From Labia minor (taxonomy: Eukaryota > Arthropoda > Insecta > Dermaptera > Spongiphoridae): a stretch of 64,000 nucleotides of DNA. Below the pieces are notes generated by a model, which searched no databases, had not been told where the DNA came from, and saw only the letters and a list, made by a program, of their open reading frames with translations. The position numbers and the translations under genes are program-made. The stretch spans positions 40,107,851-40,171,850 of the forward strand of contig OY720350.1 in assembly GCA_963082975.1 (NCBI GenBank). The letters run 5' to 3'. Of this stretch, positions 1-10,924 are shown one piece after another. How positions within the stretch are numbered: the first letter of the stretch is position 1; every line of letters begins with the position of its first letter.

Positions 1-659
1 CCTAATGATAAATTCTTATAAATTTACGTTTTAGAAATTATATATGTATAGAATCTATTGATTTCAATGAACTAGGATGAAGTAAAACAAACATTTTTTT
101 TTCTAGGAAGATAACATTAATTTCTTATTGTTTTTTTCAATTCTAAAAATTTTTAATTTTTATCTATTTTTTTCAAATTTTTAAAACATTTCAACTAATC
201 AAATAATCAACCAATAAAAAATATCTATATTTTGTGATTTTTTCAATAAAATATGTAAAAATTCAAATCAATATAACAGAATACTTTTATGTTTAAAATT
301 TTATATAAATTCGTTATAAGGATTAAAATTAGTTAATCTATCTTTAGGTATACTCGTAGTATGTAAGAAAGAAAAAAAATGCATTATCTATTAATTGATT
401 ATTAAACTTTGGCTTTCCCTGTAATCTAGCCTCGAACAAATCAATCTAAGCATACATACCGATATCCAATAGTAAATACTCATGTTTCACTTCGAGACAA
501 AACCATCAAACAGGTAATATATCAAACCATTAGTTCATGTACTATACATGTTTCCAATATTACTGTGACAATATTAGAAACTACATATAATCGCAAAATT
601 CAAAATAAAAACAAACAAACAAATATATTAGTATTTACCTATAGATCTCAATATGTAAA

Positions 660-661
<2 letters not shown>
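1..661. other. AT-rich sequence, nothing recognised
   Basis: Long A/T runs with no repeat-family match, no convincing reading frame and no paired motif. It ends at a TA microsatellite. Confidence 0.6.

Positions 662-693
<32 letters not shown>
662..693. repeat. (TA)n microsatellite
   Basis: About 16 uninterrupted TA units lie directly before the 5'-truncated end of a LINE fragment, which may have inserted at the TA tract. Confidence 0.9.
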
Positions 694-696
<3 letters not shown>

Positions 697-1060
697 CGAT
701 TTAGATTATTTGAGAATAGGATTCTTCGAAGCATTTATGGGCCAAAGAAAGATGAGGTCAACGGGGGAATGGCGAAGATTGCATAACGAGGAATTGCATG
801 ACCTATAAAATCGAGAAGGCTACGTGGCTAGAATGGGAGAAGAGTGGCAAAAAATATATTGGTAGGGAGACCGAGTGGGAAACGAAGGAAGACCAAGGAC
901 ACGGTGGGTGGATAATGTGGGAAAGGATGTGAGAGAGATGGGAGAGAATAGGGACTGGAAGGGTGTGGCTCAAAATAGGAATACTTGGAGGGTTGTGGTT
1001 GCTGCGGCCAAGAACTTTCGAGTTCCGTAGAGTCACAGAGATAGATATAGATAGATATAT
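694..1060 (+). pseudogene. LINE 3'-end fragment, copy L1
   Basis: A decayed C-terminal piece of a non-LTR retrotransposon polyprotein, the region after the reverse transcriptase. The plus strand reads RFRLFENRILRSIYGPKKDE followed by a frameshifted GEWRRLHNEELHDL-like stretch. The nucleotide sequence then follows the family's 3' end: a GAGAGAGATGGGAGA block, then CGGCCAAGAACTTTCGAGTTCCG, ending in AGATAGATAG repeats. The same order recurs in copies L2, L3, L4 and L6. Frameshifts and stops make it non-coding. It is truncated at its 5' end next to a TA tract, as expected of LINE insertion. Family identity is firm from the repeated peptide; the LINE clade is not settled. Confidence 0.8.
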
Positions 1061-2520
1061 AATAAAATATTATTCTTAAGGTCCTTACTACTAAAATTAC
1101 TAGTAATAAAATGAAGTATAATATAGAGGATTTTCGTTAAAAATGGAGAAGATAAAATAATATATTGAAGATTTTGACTATATATAAAAGAAATATACTT
1201 GTGATTCCATTAAAGTGGTGGTTTCGTAAGAATAGATTCTTTTATAAGGATTATTACTACTTTATACTATCATCCTATGTACTAGAACTCAATGTTATAT
1301 ATAAACCATTTTCCTCTTTTCAGCACAAAAAAAAAAAAGATAAAAGAGAAATATATTGTAGTTGTATTTTTTTCAAGAAAAAAATAATTTCACTTTTTAA
1401 TATTATATATGAATATATATTTTAGATTATAATAATTATATAATAGTTAATAACGGGTTACATTTTTATAATAAAAATGGGCATAAATATTTTATATTCA
1501 TAATTCAAAGAGGTAATTGTTTTAAAATTGAATAATCGTAATGTTAATTAAAATTTTCAATAAACGGATGAAGAATAAAAATGAAGGGTTTAAAGTGTTA
1601 ACCTTATTAAAGAATAAAAATATCATTATCTTAAAAATGATAAATTGGCATTACTTTTAACAAGGTAAATTACAAATGATATGTAGGTATTTGATATTCT
1701 TTGAATAATGAAGAAAAAACTAAAATAAAAAAATTAAAACATAATAAGATTGATTTTTCTGTTCTAAAATTTATAATAAATATCAGAATAATACTTAAAG
1801 ACTTTATTTATAATATTTTGTATTGCGTTGCCAGGCCTATTTTCCTATTTTAAATTAAGAAAAAACTAACAAAAATGATTTTTTCCGATTCTGAAACCAA
1901 TTCAGATAGATTTTTCTTTATAATAAATATCTATAGTGTGAATTTCCAATAAATCCGTAGAACAATTTAATATTTCCAAAAAACAAATGTATATACACAT
2001 ATATATACAATTTTAGCTAGCATAATATGACAACATATATCAAATATGTATATTCTTTGCAATATATTCATAATTACCATTATATACAATAGACAATTTA
2101 AAATTTTAAAATAAAATATTCTACAAATTACAAGTTCACCGATCTGTGAAAATAATCTGATCATATCATTACGATTGGGGGAGGGGGGGGATTTTTCATT
2201 AACCCATCCACCTAATGAGGTTTGCTGGTTGATGTTACTTTGGAATTTTCTAATTAATAATAACCTCATTTATCTAAGATATTCTAAATTATCGATAATT
2301 AATTATGTTTTTTTTTTTGTTTAAGTTCTCATTTTTTTCCTACCCTTCCATACCATTAATCAATTTGCTAGTTAATATTTTACTAATTACTTTTTAAAAG
2401 TTTTTTACGAACAAATTTGCATATTTTACTTTGTGGATCTTTTTTCTGTTTTTTTTTTTTTTAATATTTACTTATTTATTTATTTTTTTTCTTCTTTTTT
2501 TTTAATTTTGTTAATTCTCG
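1061..2520. other. AT-rich sequence, nothing recognised
   Basis: No repeat-family match or credible exon. A short G-rich tract (G5-A-G8) lies near 2177-2190, and poly-T runs lie near 2310 and 2450-2500. Confidence 0.55.
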
Positions 2521-2637
2521 TTTTGTTCTGAGTCGAACAGTTTCGGCATTTAGCCACTAAAGGAACATCGCTTTGCTCTACCGTCGCAAATTATTTATTC
2601 TAGTGCGAACAGAAAGGGTGAGAAAGAGATAGAAATA

Positions 2638-2640
<3 letters not shown>

Positions 2641-2672
<32 letters not shown>
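2641..2672. repeat. (AG)16 tract, GAGA-type
   Basis: Sixteen uninterrupted AG units lie directly upstream of a TATA-like box. GA repeats are known binding sites for GAGA factor in insects; a regulatory role here is inference. Confidence 0.9.
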
Positions 2673-2674
<2 letters not shown>

Positions 2675-2720
2675 TTCATATAAATAATGACGTCGAAACA
2701 GAGCTTGGTTTCATTCGGTT
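2673..2720 (+). promoter_or_regulatory. Candidate core promoter (TATA + CRE half + Initiator)
   Basis: TATAAATA lies at 2679-2686, TGACGTCG (CRE-like) at 2688-2695, and TCATTC at 2711-2716, which fits the arthropod Initiator TCAKTY with A+1 at 2713. The first T of the TATA box is at -34, slightly farther than usual. The (AG)16 tract sits just upstream and the DNA downstream is GC-richer. These short motifs can occur by chance in AT-rich DNA; the order and spacing are what make the site notable. No downstream first exon could be identified. Confidence 0.3.
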
Positions 2721-3010
2721 GTTTCTACGCCCGGAATATCCGGTGGGAGTTCCCGAGGGAAGTTCTCAAACATCTCCCCCCCTCTCCCCATCAGCTCACC
2801 CACCCAGGGAACTAATGACGCCACACGTTCATTCCCTAGGCCGGTTTAAAACTACAAATCCTCACATTAATAAATCAGCCAATCGGACTGAATACGAGGC
2901 CAATGTTTATCGACACCGGTTCGGAGGATGCGCAGGGGGATGAAGGGCGATTGGAGGAGGGAGGTAGAGGGTGACCGGTAGAGGAAGAGATGAGCTGCAT
3001 TTCAATTCCC

Positions 3011-3402
3011 GCCTCTGGCTAATAATTAATTTTTTTTTTTTATTCTGTCATTTTCTCTCTTTGTTAACGATATTCACGGATTTATTAATTTCGACAAATA
3101 AATAGATATGTTTCATTTTTGTTAATTGAAAAATTCACTTTTATTACTATAATTTTTTTTAAAAAAAAAGAATAATTTTTAATTCAATATAATAATAGAA
3201 ATAAAATCTATTTAAATGGCATACATAACTACTAAATATTAAGCATATTTTTCACGTGCTTTTAAAGCACAGTCATTTGAACTCAATGATGTTTATTTTA
3301 TTTCATCGTAATTATATACAATATTTTTCAAAATATTATTTCCTAGTAATAATTATTTAAAAACTATTTTTTTTTATTTTTATCAAACATTTATGATAAA
3401 GT
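3011..3402. other. AT-rich sequence, nothing recognised
   Basis: T-rich sequence between the GC island and the family-E repeats. No motif or frame supported. Confidence 0.55.
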
Positions 3403-3905
3403 AATAGTACCGGGACCCCGAGACTCGGCTCGGTAATTAAGTTAAAAAAAAATGATTCATTATTATTGGGTTTGAGTGGTAATATTAATACCTGATTCAC
3501 CGAATCGCCATTCAATTCATAACATACAAACAGAAAAGTAGGCCTGTTGATATAAAATATATACCTGGGACACCGAGCTATCGTTCGACCCTTTAACAAA
3601 TTTGTATAATTTATTTTTATATACTTTAAAAATTTTTTAATTATTTATTACAATTGTTAAATGGGATTTCTAAAAATTACCCATTAAAAATTTGTTTCCT
3701 TAAATGTTTCAAATTAATTAAAATAAATTGATTTTTATTTCAATACCTGGGACACAGAGCCAACGCTCGACCTTTTAACAAATTTATACAATTTATTATT
3801 ATATATTTTAAAAATTTAACAATTTTTTAATTATTTATTACAAATGGGTTTGGCTGGTAATATTAATATCTGATTCACCGAATCGCCATTCAAATAATTT
3901 AAAAG
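3403..3905. repeat. Family E: rearranged short repeats
   Basis: Two modules occur twice each. Module X (GATTCACCGAATCGCCATTC) lies at about 3467-3513 and 3845-3892. Module Y (CCTGGGACACCGAGC, then a CTTTAACAAATT stretch) lies at about 3563-3660 and 3745-3830. The order is X-Y-Y-X. A further diverged Y copy is at about 51571-51650, so this is a dispersed repeat. No coding capacity. A GGGACCCCGAGACTCGG segment near 3412 may be another decayed Y end. Confidence 0.6.
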
Positions 3906-4038
3906 ACCATACTATACCTCATTATTATCAATTCAATAACCGCAGAAATTAAGACTTTCTGTCGGGAAATTTTGACGTTATAGTGTCAAAATTGGCTGAA
4001 CTGATTTCGATGAAATTATATCACAATATTCTTGCATA
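3906..4038 (+). repeat. Family D-like core fragment
   Basis: This stretch contains ATAACCGCAGAAATTA, CTGTCGGGAAA and a GGCTGAACTGATTTC..GAAATTATATCACAATATTCTT core. All are found in family D copies at 7.3-7.9 and 27.1-27.6 kb, but in a different order here. It is a rearranged relic. Confidence 0.55.
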
Positions 4039-4430
4039 GCGGACGTTTTCCAATCGGTCTCCCCTCCAATATCTTTTTTCTCTCCCATTCTAGCCACGTG
4101 CCCTGCCTATCGCATTCCCTTTTATAACCCTAACTATTTCTGAAGATGCAGAGAGGTCATGCAATTCCTCGTTATGCAGTCTCCGCCATTCCCTGGTGTC
4201 CTCATCTTTCTTTGGCCCATAAATGGTGGGAAGAATCCTATTCTCAAATAGTTTGAATCTACTCTCATCTCCCAGGGTCATAGACCATGCCTCTCACCCA
4301 TATAATACAACAGGCAAAATAATTGTTTTATATATTTTAATTTTGATTCCCTTTGATAATAATTTTGATGAGATAAGCCTCTTTACTGTATGATAACAGA
4401 CGTTTCCAGATTGCAACCTCGATTTCGAGG
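4039..4430 (-). pseudogene. LINE fragment, copy L2
   Basis: The minus strand reads MTLGDESRFKLFENRILP, TIYGPKKDE, then EWRRLHNEELHDLSASSEIV. This is the C-terminal part of the LINE polyprotein also seen in L1, L4 and L6. The upstream part on this strand (about 4290-4430) corresponds to the codons before LYGREAWSMTL in L4. There is no start codon context or full domain, so it is a dead fragment. The 3' TAGA tail is missing; the copy ends near 4039 in sequence like L4's GATTGGAAAACGTCCGC region. Confidence 0.8.
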
Positions 4431-5350
4431 AATTTTTTTCATTAGAAAAAGATAATCTATATATTAATATATATAATTTATAAATTCATCTAATGAAAAA
4501 TTGAATAATTTTCAATAAATTTAAAATTGTCTATTAATATTTTATATTTTACTAGACATTCAAACAATGTTCTATAGTTTTCTAGATAGATTTACATATA
4601 TAAAACCGAATGACTTTCCGTCATAAATATAAATAGAAATATTTTGTGTATATTTTTAAACAAAAAATTATTATATCTTCTTCTATTATAATTTTATGTC
4701 ATTTCTAGATGGTGAAAATTTTGATGATGATGAAAGGGATGATTTATTATTATTATTATTAAAACAACTAACAAAATATTTTCATATATTCATTTTCATA
4801 TTAATAAATGTTAACTAACTGAGAAGAAAATTTTCAACTATGATTCGACACTAAGTGTATAACCAGTTGTTTCTAAGACAATAAAACAGAACCACTTCTT
4901 AACATGTTTAGTACAGTGGTATAACCCTTGAATTTTTTTTGATTGTAAACAACTGACATTGTTTTTCAATCCTCGTTTATACACACGTTTCTTGAAGTAT
5001 ATATAATATTTATTCTCGTTGTTATCTATGATATAATGGTGATTCAACATACTTGGTATAAAATATAAAAAAAAATATAATGGAATACTTAAAACAACTT
5101 TCATATATTTGTCATGTTTTTATTATTTTATTTAATATTACTCTAAAACTTTTTTACCCTCAATGGGTGCATTTCATAAAGATAAAAGTTTTCTGATTAT
5201 TATTGTACTCGTATACATGAATATATTTACTTGTTTGTCAAATTTATATTAGTGGACAGTCAAATATAAAACTGTTCCATGAAGTTCTAAAGTTTAGCGT
5301 CTTCTGCTTGACAAAGCAATACCAATTTATTCAATCACATTTATAATTAC
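4431..5350. other. AT-rich sequence, nothing recognised
   Basis: Includes a short ATT trinucleotide run near 4743-4760. No repeat or exon supported. Confidence 0.55.
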
Positions 5351-5712
5351 TGTCGAGAGTTTATTCAGAAAATTCTTCGCACCATTTATGGGTCAAAGAA
5401 AGTCACCGGAGAATGGCTGAGATTCCATAAGGAGGAATCTTTATGCATCTGCATATATAGTTAGAATTATAAAATCGAGAAGGCTGTCCAGGCAGAATGG
5501 GAGAGGAAAGAATGGCGAAAAATATATTGGTGGGGAAACCGAGTGGGAAACGTCCACATGGAAGACTAGGGATGGATAATGTGGGAAAGGATGTGAGAGA
5601 GATGGGAGACGATAGAGACTAGAAGGTTGTGGCTCAGAATATGGATACTTGGAGAAGTGTAGTTGCTGCGGCCAAGAACTTTCGACTTCCGCAGAACCAC
5701 AGAGATAGATAG
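5351..5712 (+). pseudogene. LINE 3'-end fragment, copy L3
   Basis: Diverged copy of the LINE 3' region. FRKFFAPFMGQRK-like codons are frameshifted and the GEW peptide is broken. The later nucleotide blocks are clear: GTGAGAGAGATGGGAGA, GCGGCCAAGAACTTTCGA and CCACAGAGATAGATAG. It is 5'-truncated and ends in the family's TAGA tail at about 5712. Confidence 0.75.
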
Positions 5713-5926
5713 TTTAAGACAAACGTTGGGAATAGTGTTATCAATTTTGTTATGTTAATTACTATTATTATTCTGAAAATTTTTGTAACGGTCGACAGGT
5801 TTCAATATCTTTAGTGATGCTAAACCTATTGGCTATTAGAAGTTAGTTCAGTCCCTTTCATAAGCTACTACCATCCAATTTCTTTTCTTTCCTAACTAAT
5901 TCCCTCAGATTGCCATTGGTTTAGTC
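5713..5926. other. Unassigned sequence
   Basis: Sequence of mixed composition between a LINE tail and a hAT MITE. Nothing specific seen. Confidence 0.5.
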
Positions 5927-6264
5927 CAGGTATCGGCAAAATTTTGAGACGGAAAGAGCAAAAAATTACAATCTAGAAATTTTGCAAATTTTTAAATAGC
6001 CACTAACATTTTTGTTTAATTTTTATGACATTTAATTAGGAATTGATTTATAGATTTGATCTTTGATCTAAAATAAATAAACTGTTCTCTGTTGAGTGTT
6101 TTTATCTTGTTACCATGATATATATATTTTTTCAATTAAATATGATATTTTGAGTTTTAAATTAAAATAATATTATTAAAATATTTGCGCATGGAACTGG
6201 AGAGCCAGATTTTGACATCGCAAGAGCCATATTCGGCTCGCGAGCCGCAGGTTTCCGACCCCTG
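5927..6264. mobile_element. Non-autonomous hAT element (MITE), 338 bp
   Basis: The left end CAGGTATCGGCAAAATT and the right end (reverse complement CAGGGGTCGGAAACCTG) form imperfect hAT-type inverted repeats starting CAGG. The flanks GTTTAGTC and GTTTATAT look like a decayed 8-bp target-site duplication. Near the right end, GGCTCGCGAGCCGCAGGTT resembles the GC-rich subterminal block of the two hAT MITEs at 44.2 and 53.7 kb. There is no coding capacity. hAT transposase supplied in trans would have moved it. Confidence 0.7.
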
Positions 6265-7342
6265 GTTTATATATATTTAATAAAAAATTATCTTGTTACC
6301 TTAAATATCAATTTGCAATCAAGATTGAGAAACACAGCCACAGGAAAATTAAATCTTACCTGAAACAAAAAAAAAAAAAATTAATAAATTCTAATCCAAT
6401 TAAGGATATTACATATTAATATATTTATTATTATATTTTTTTATATAATTATGATAGAATGAGTAAATTTGAAAAAAAGTAATTATTAAATAAATATTTA
6501 TTTCCTTAAACTTCGCAGATTTATTTAATATTATTAATTATTAAAACAGTTGACGAAAGTATAAATCTTAAAATTCTATAATGTTTTAAAGTTTTTTTTT
6601 CACATTTTGCTTATATATCTAATTTCATGTAATAATAATAATAATTATTCATGTTATTCTATTTATTATTTTTATATTGTTATAATATTCTTGAAAAATA
6701 GATTATATAAAAAAATAAATAAAAACTATTTATCTAATTTGATTAATTAATTAAATGTATAAATAAATGAGTATTATCAATGTTTTCAATTTAATAACTT
6801 ATTATCTAATTAACATTCTTTTAATTTTTAATTTACCGATCTAAAACACAGGAAGTCCTAAAATTTAATGATTCAATTATTATTATTATTGAGATAATCA
6901 TACAAGGGTGTTAAGTCAATCAAGGACACATTGAGGTATAAAACATGATGCTTCCTCAACAAAACCATCCCTGTATAATTATTTACTCCCCGCTATTGAG
7001 GAAGTCTGAAAGTATAAAAAGGATAAATAAAATACTTAATGAGTAAATAAGTATATGTTTAATTAGTTTATAATATAAAATCTGCAATTATTTCAATTTT
7101 TCATAAATTTATTATATTTTATCTGAAAATATTTTATAAAAGTTATATTGTGATTGCTTAGGGAGGGAATAAAAGATATACGTAAATGATAAATTTCTAA
7201 AGTTAAATTTATATTTAATTTTTCATTATTATTTATTTATTTATTGTCATTTTGGTCTGAATTTACAATTTTTTTTGTTTTTTGTTTTTTTACAAAATTT
7301 TACACATTTGTTTTATATTAAATATTATTATTTACATTTACA
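6265..7342. other. AT-rich sequence, nothing recognised
   Basis: Homopolymer- and AATT-rich DNA. A less AT-biased patch near 6895-7010 has no match to any other part of the window. Confidence 0.55.
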
Positions 7343-7876
7343 TTAATCTATATATATATTATAAAAAAAGGTTTTTGTCTGCACATTGCTCAGAATTTAA
7401 AATTTTTTGCATATCTTTGCGTTTCATGGCCTCTAGAATCCAAAAGTGACTTTAGAATTTTTCATGTCTGTCTGTCTGTCCGGGAAATAACTATTTTATA
7501 GACTCAGAATTGGCTGAACCGATTTCTAAGAAATTACATCACAATATTCTTAAATACCTCTAGAGTAACAAGCTATACATTTTATTAATATCTTATCAAT
7601 AACCGCAGAAATTAATTTTTTAAAGTTTATATAATTCTCTGTGTTGTTCATTCAAGACCATCTCGCTGCTCACTGTCCCTAGCGGAATCATTTTAAACAA
7701 TGAATTAACATAGCGATTCCCAATCAAAGAATTATTATAATATTTCACTTTTTATTTTAAATTCTAATATTCAAATATCAATTCAATTAAATAATTTATT
7801 CTAAAAGTTCTCATTTTAATTTATTTAATAAAATATTTAGATCATATTTAACTTAATTTTTATTTATTCTTATTAT
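7343..7876 (+). mobile_element. Family D interspersed repeat, copy D1
   Basis: About 530 bp, alignable by eye over its whole length with the reverse complement of 27078-27631. It begins TAATCTATATATATA, then GGTTTTTGTCTGCACATTGC, followed by a short (GTCT)n microsatellite introduced by CATGTCTGTCTG, then GGCTGAACCGATTTC..GAAATTACATCACAATATTC, the core shared with families A-C. I did not find subterminal inverted repeats or a hairpin tail. It is therefore related to the HINE-like set only through the core. Confidence 0.65.
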
Positions 7877-8014
7877 ATTATTTTTGTTTTTGTTTCAATT
7901 ATTAATTACAACTATATTTTAAGTGCAAAAATGATTTCTTGGTTATATAAAATTAAAATATGATATAAACGAGTTTTAAATTTATGAGTTTTATATATTG
8001 AGTATTTTTTTAAA

Positions 8015-8712
8015 ATAGCGAGGAAAAATTAATGGAGGTTTGAAATTAATAGTGATAAGAAAAAATATTTAGTAACAAAGAGGAAGAGTATTAACATACG
8101 AAATCTTAATATATAAAATTTAGAATTTGAATATGTAGAAAAATTAAATGTAATCACGAAGGATAATAATATTTGAGAAGAATTTAAATCGATGTTGCAA
8201 TCGGGAAAAACCTGTTATCATGCAGTAAAGAAGCTTACCTCATCAAAATTATTATCAAAGGGGATAAAAATTAAAATGTATAAATCAATTATTTCGCCTG
8301 TTGTATTATATGGGAGGGAGGCATGGTCTATGACCCTGAGAGATGTGTGTAGATTCAGAGTATTTGAGAATAGGATTCTTCCCCGCATTTATTGGCCAAA
8401 GAAAGATGAGGTCACCGGGGAGTGGCGGAGACTGCATAACGAGAAATTGCATGACCTCTCTGCATCTTCAGAAATAGTTAGGGTTATAAAAGGGAAAAAG
8501 CTGCGATAGGCAGGGCAAGTGGCTAGAATGGGAGAGGAAAAAGATATTGGTGGGGAGACCGATTGGAAAACGACCGCTTGGAAGACCAAGGACGCGTAGG
8601 AGGGGACGTAAGAGAGATGGGACAAGGGCTCAGGATAGGGACACTTGGAGAAATGTGGTTGTTGCGGCCAAGAACTTTCGAGTACCTTTGAGCCACATAG
8701 ATAGATAGATAT
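8015..8712 (+). pseudogene. LINE fragment, copy L4
   Basis: The most readable LINE C-terminal piece. An open stretch at 8192-8509 reads GKTCYHAVKKLTSSKLLSKG, IKMYKSIISPVVLYGREAWS, RFRVFENRILPRIYWPKKDE and GEWRRLHNEKLHDLSASSEI. This is the thumb and connector region after the reverse transcriptase. Upstream codons (INSDKKKYLVTKRKS) also match L6 but contain stops. After the frame ends, the copy has the CGGCCAAGAACTTTCGAGTACC block and the ACATAGATAGATAG tail. The same stops occur in L6, so both derive from one already dead copy. Homology to L6 continues 170-180 bp past the LINE tail. Confidence 0.85.
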
Positions 8713-8893
8713 AACATAAACAATAATAATATATATAATTAATTTATTGATTAAATTAAAATATATATTAAATAAGAACACAAAAAGTAATGAATGTTTC
8801 ATGTAATATACTGATTGAAACAAAATGGATGAAAACCTTTTACTACTTTCAACCAAATACTATGTACCACTCGGGGGAAGAGGGGGCGGCAGC
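8713..8893 (+). repeat. Duplicated flank shared with 25281-25452
   Basis: The sequence after the LINE tail (AACACAAAAAG, GTAATATACTGATTGAAAC, ACTATGTACCACTCGGGGG) matches the flank of L6 almost base for base. The duplicated unit is therefore larger than a LINE and was copied after the LINE inserted. It stops near 8893, close to where the L6 side enters a Helitron-like 3' terminus. Confidence 0.75.
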
Positions 8894-8908
8894 AGAGTAT
8901 AATATTTC

Positions 8909-9432
8909 CGAATCATTTTCACTAAGGTTGAGAAAAATGTCTGTGTATGTGTGTGAGTGTATGTATGTAGACAAGATTACTCAAAAACGGTTTGAGCTAG
9001 AATCATGTAATTTGGTATAAGGGCATTATTCAAAATTCGTAATTTTCTATAAACTTTTGAGAAATGTAGCTCAACCGAAAGAGGGTCATTACCTACAACG
9101 TTTTGATTTTTTCCCTCTAAACTGACCGTAAAAATAAAGAGATATGTTTAATAATTTTTCGGATGATTAAAAATTGTATAAAACTGCTATATATAGAATT
9201 TCAGCTTGATTGAATCGCTGAAAGTACCAGAATTAATTTTTTAACACTGCAAATCTCACGCGCCAACACGTGACGTGGTGCCATCAACAAAGAGCCAAAC
9301 ATGCGCTGGTTCAATAAATATTATTTATTAATTTTAATTTATAATTAATTAAATTTAATTTAAATATAATATATGTGTTAATTAATCCAATTCAAATTGC
9401 GAGATAGTCGAGTGTAGACACTCCAGCTAATT
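8909..9432 (+). mobile_element. HINE-like family B, copy B1 (5'-truncated)
   Basis: It starts inside the element at GAATCATTTTCACTAAGG, followed by GTTGAGAAAAATGTCTGTG and a short GT/GTAT microsatellite. The family body follows (AAAACGGTTTGAGCTAGAAT, CAACCGAAAGAGGGTCATTA, CACGTGACGTGGTGCC). The intact 3' end has GCGAGATAGT at 9399-9408, then a tail hairpin GAGTG/CACTC (9410-9414 with 9419-9423), ending CAGCTAATT. The 5' inverted repeat is lost. No coding capacity. Confidence 0.85.
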
Positions 9433-9769
9433 TTAAATAAAAATATTGCTTGAAGTTTAAGAATATGGATTGAAATAATATTTTTTTGCATATTAGTTTT
9501 TTTTAATACATTTGATAAAAATTTTAGTCTTTTAAATTAAAAGTTATTCACCCTTGAAACTAGGAATATAAATGCAATCGAAGTTAAATTTGAAATTTCT
9601 AGCTTTTTATTTTATAGTTCAATAATCTTTGAATATTATTAAAAAATTTTCACCTCAAGATTACTGTGTTAAATCGATAAAAGATTTACAATTTAATTTA
9701 AAAAAAATTTAAAAATGTTTTTATTTATTTAGTTAATAATATTTATTATTTATTTATTTGTTTAGTCTT
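9433..9769. other. AT-rich sequence, nothing recognised
   Basis: T/A-rich spacer. Nothing supported. Confidence 0.55.
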
Positions 9770-10338
9770 CTAATTTTCATTGAAATAAGCGCGATGATGA
9801 AGAGAAATGAGTGGACGAGGGTGAAATAAAAAAGGGTTAGTTTTGCTTATTTGAACACCGACATCCCAACCAAAGTGACTTGCTATCAAGGAGGTTAAAG
9901 GGATGAAGGGGAGGTTCGACGACGTAGCCATTTCCGTTGGCGCCCTCTTTAAGAATCCACTCCCCGTTCTCCTGTCCACCCCCTTCCTCTCTAGCTCGCC
10001 CCGTTAAAAGCAACCCTGGCCAAAACTAGCCCTTCCGAGGGTTGAATAGAGACGGTGTAGAGGCACTTAAGCGACCAACTTCTTTACTTGACAAAGATTA
10101 ATGTGCCGGTCAGCGCCATGGGATAGAGAAGGAACAGCCAACGGGGAATAGGGGACCCGCCACAGAAAGTCTTTTAAGAAACTCGGTCGTGATTTCTACA
10201 CGACTACCCTAAAGGGGAGATAAGATGATAATGGCAATTTATATTGTCATTGGAGAGAGCGAGAGAGCAGATAAACCTTATTTAATTAGGAAATTCATTT
10301 TCATCATCTAAACTATATACTGTGTATAACATGAACAT
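9770..10338. other. GC-richer island, unassigned
   Basis: The local composition is clearly less AT-rich (blocks near 9900-10220 such as GGTTCGACGACGTAGCC and CCCGCCACAGAAAG). No match to the repeat families here and no reading frame with protein-like character. Possible host single-copy or conserved non-coding DNA. Confidence 0.4.
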
Positions 10339-10347
10339 GTTGTTTAT

Positions 10348-10573
10348 TATTATTATTTGCGTTTGGACCATCTGGGATCACGCAAAGCTCCCACTTTGTG
10401 GTTGCTTATTTTTTGAAATAATCCTGCTGGTGCAGGGTTATTTAGAACCAGGCTTGTCAGTTCCTGGAGCGGGAGGCAGCTGATTGAATTTATTAGAAAA
10501 TGTTTGTTCTTAGTTGGAATCGAACGCCGACTTCATGTGCCACTATACACACACGGCTAAGCTGCCTCCACAC
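10348..10573 (-). mobile_element. tRNA-derived SINE, family S2
   Basis: On the minus strand the element opens GGAGGCAGCTTAGCCGTGTG (tRNA-like A-box region) and has a B box GCGTTCGATTCC (around 10516-10528). A unique body follows, and it ends in an AAT repeat (10344-10357 on the plus strand). It is flanked by the direct repeat GTTGTTTAT at 10339-10347 and 10574-10582, a good target-site duplication. This is the hallmark set of a Pol III-transcribed SINE mobilised by a LINE. No second copy of this family lies in the window. Confidence 0.75.
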
Positions 10574-10924
10574 GTTGTTTATATTTATTATATCGATTTT
10601 CTTGGTTAATCCTTTTTTGTACCGGTAAAATTTTATACGATCCATACCAGAATGTGCAGAGTATTTTTATCTATAAATATTCGTGCATATTTGAACTCTA
10701 AAATAATGGTTCGAGCATCTCAGTATTTTAATTTATGTACAGCAGTGATTCTCAAGTAGGAGTACGCGAACCCATACGGGTACGGAGGTGTTGTCCGAGG
10801 GGTACAGTTTAGCTTTTGTATAAAATGGCGTATTTTATTAATTTTTTTGTGATAATAATAAATTTTCTAGATTTTTTAATAAGTTTAATAAAACATAAAG
10901 TAGTATAATTGCTTACCTTTGAGT

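Larger units (their letters stand above)
2521..3010. other. GC-richer island, possible regulatory or exon sequence
   Basis: The sequence shifts abruptly from about 20-25% to roughly 50% GC. It matches none of the repeat families here. It holds a (AG)16 tract, a TATA-like box, a TGACGTCG site and C-rich stretches near 2770-2815. The open frame near 2719-2943 begins at TTG, not ATG, so I do not call it a gene. The island looks like single-copy host sequence. Confidence 0.45.

Noticed and set aside
803..1036. Minus-strand Pro/Ser/His-rich frame
   Set aside because: Antisense of LINE copy L1. The similar minus-strand frames at 8389-8856 and 24946-25422 are antisense of L4 and L6.
2719..2943. 74-codon frame in the GC-richer island
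   Set aside because: It begins at TTG, not ATG, and has no recognisable domain; kept only as part of a possible regulatory or exon island.
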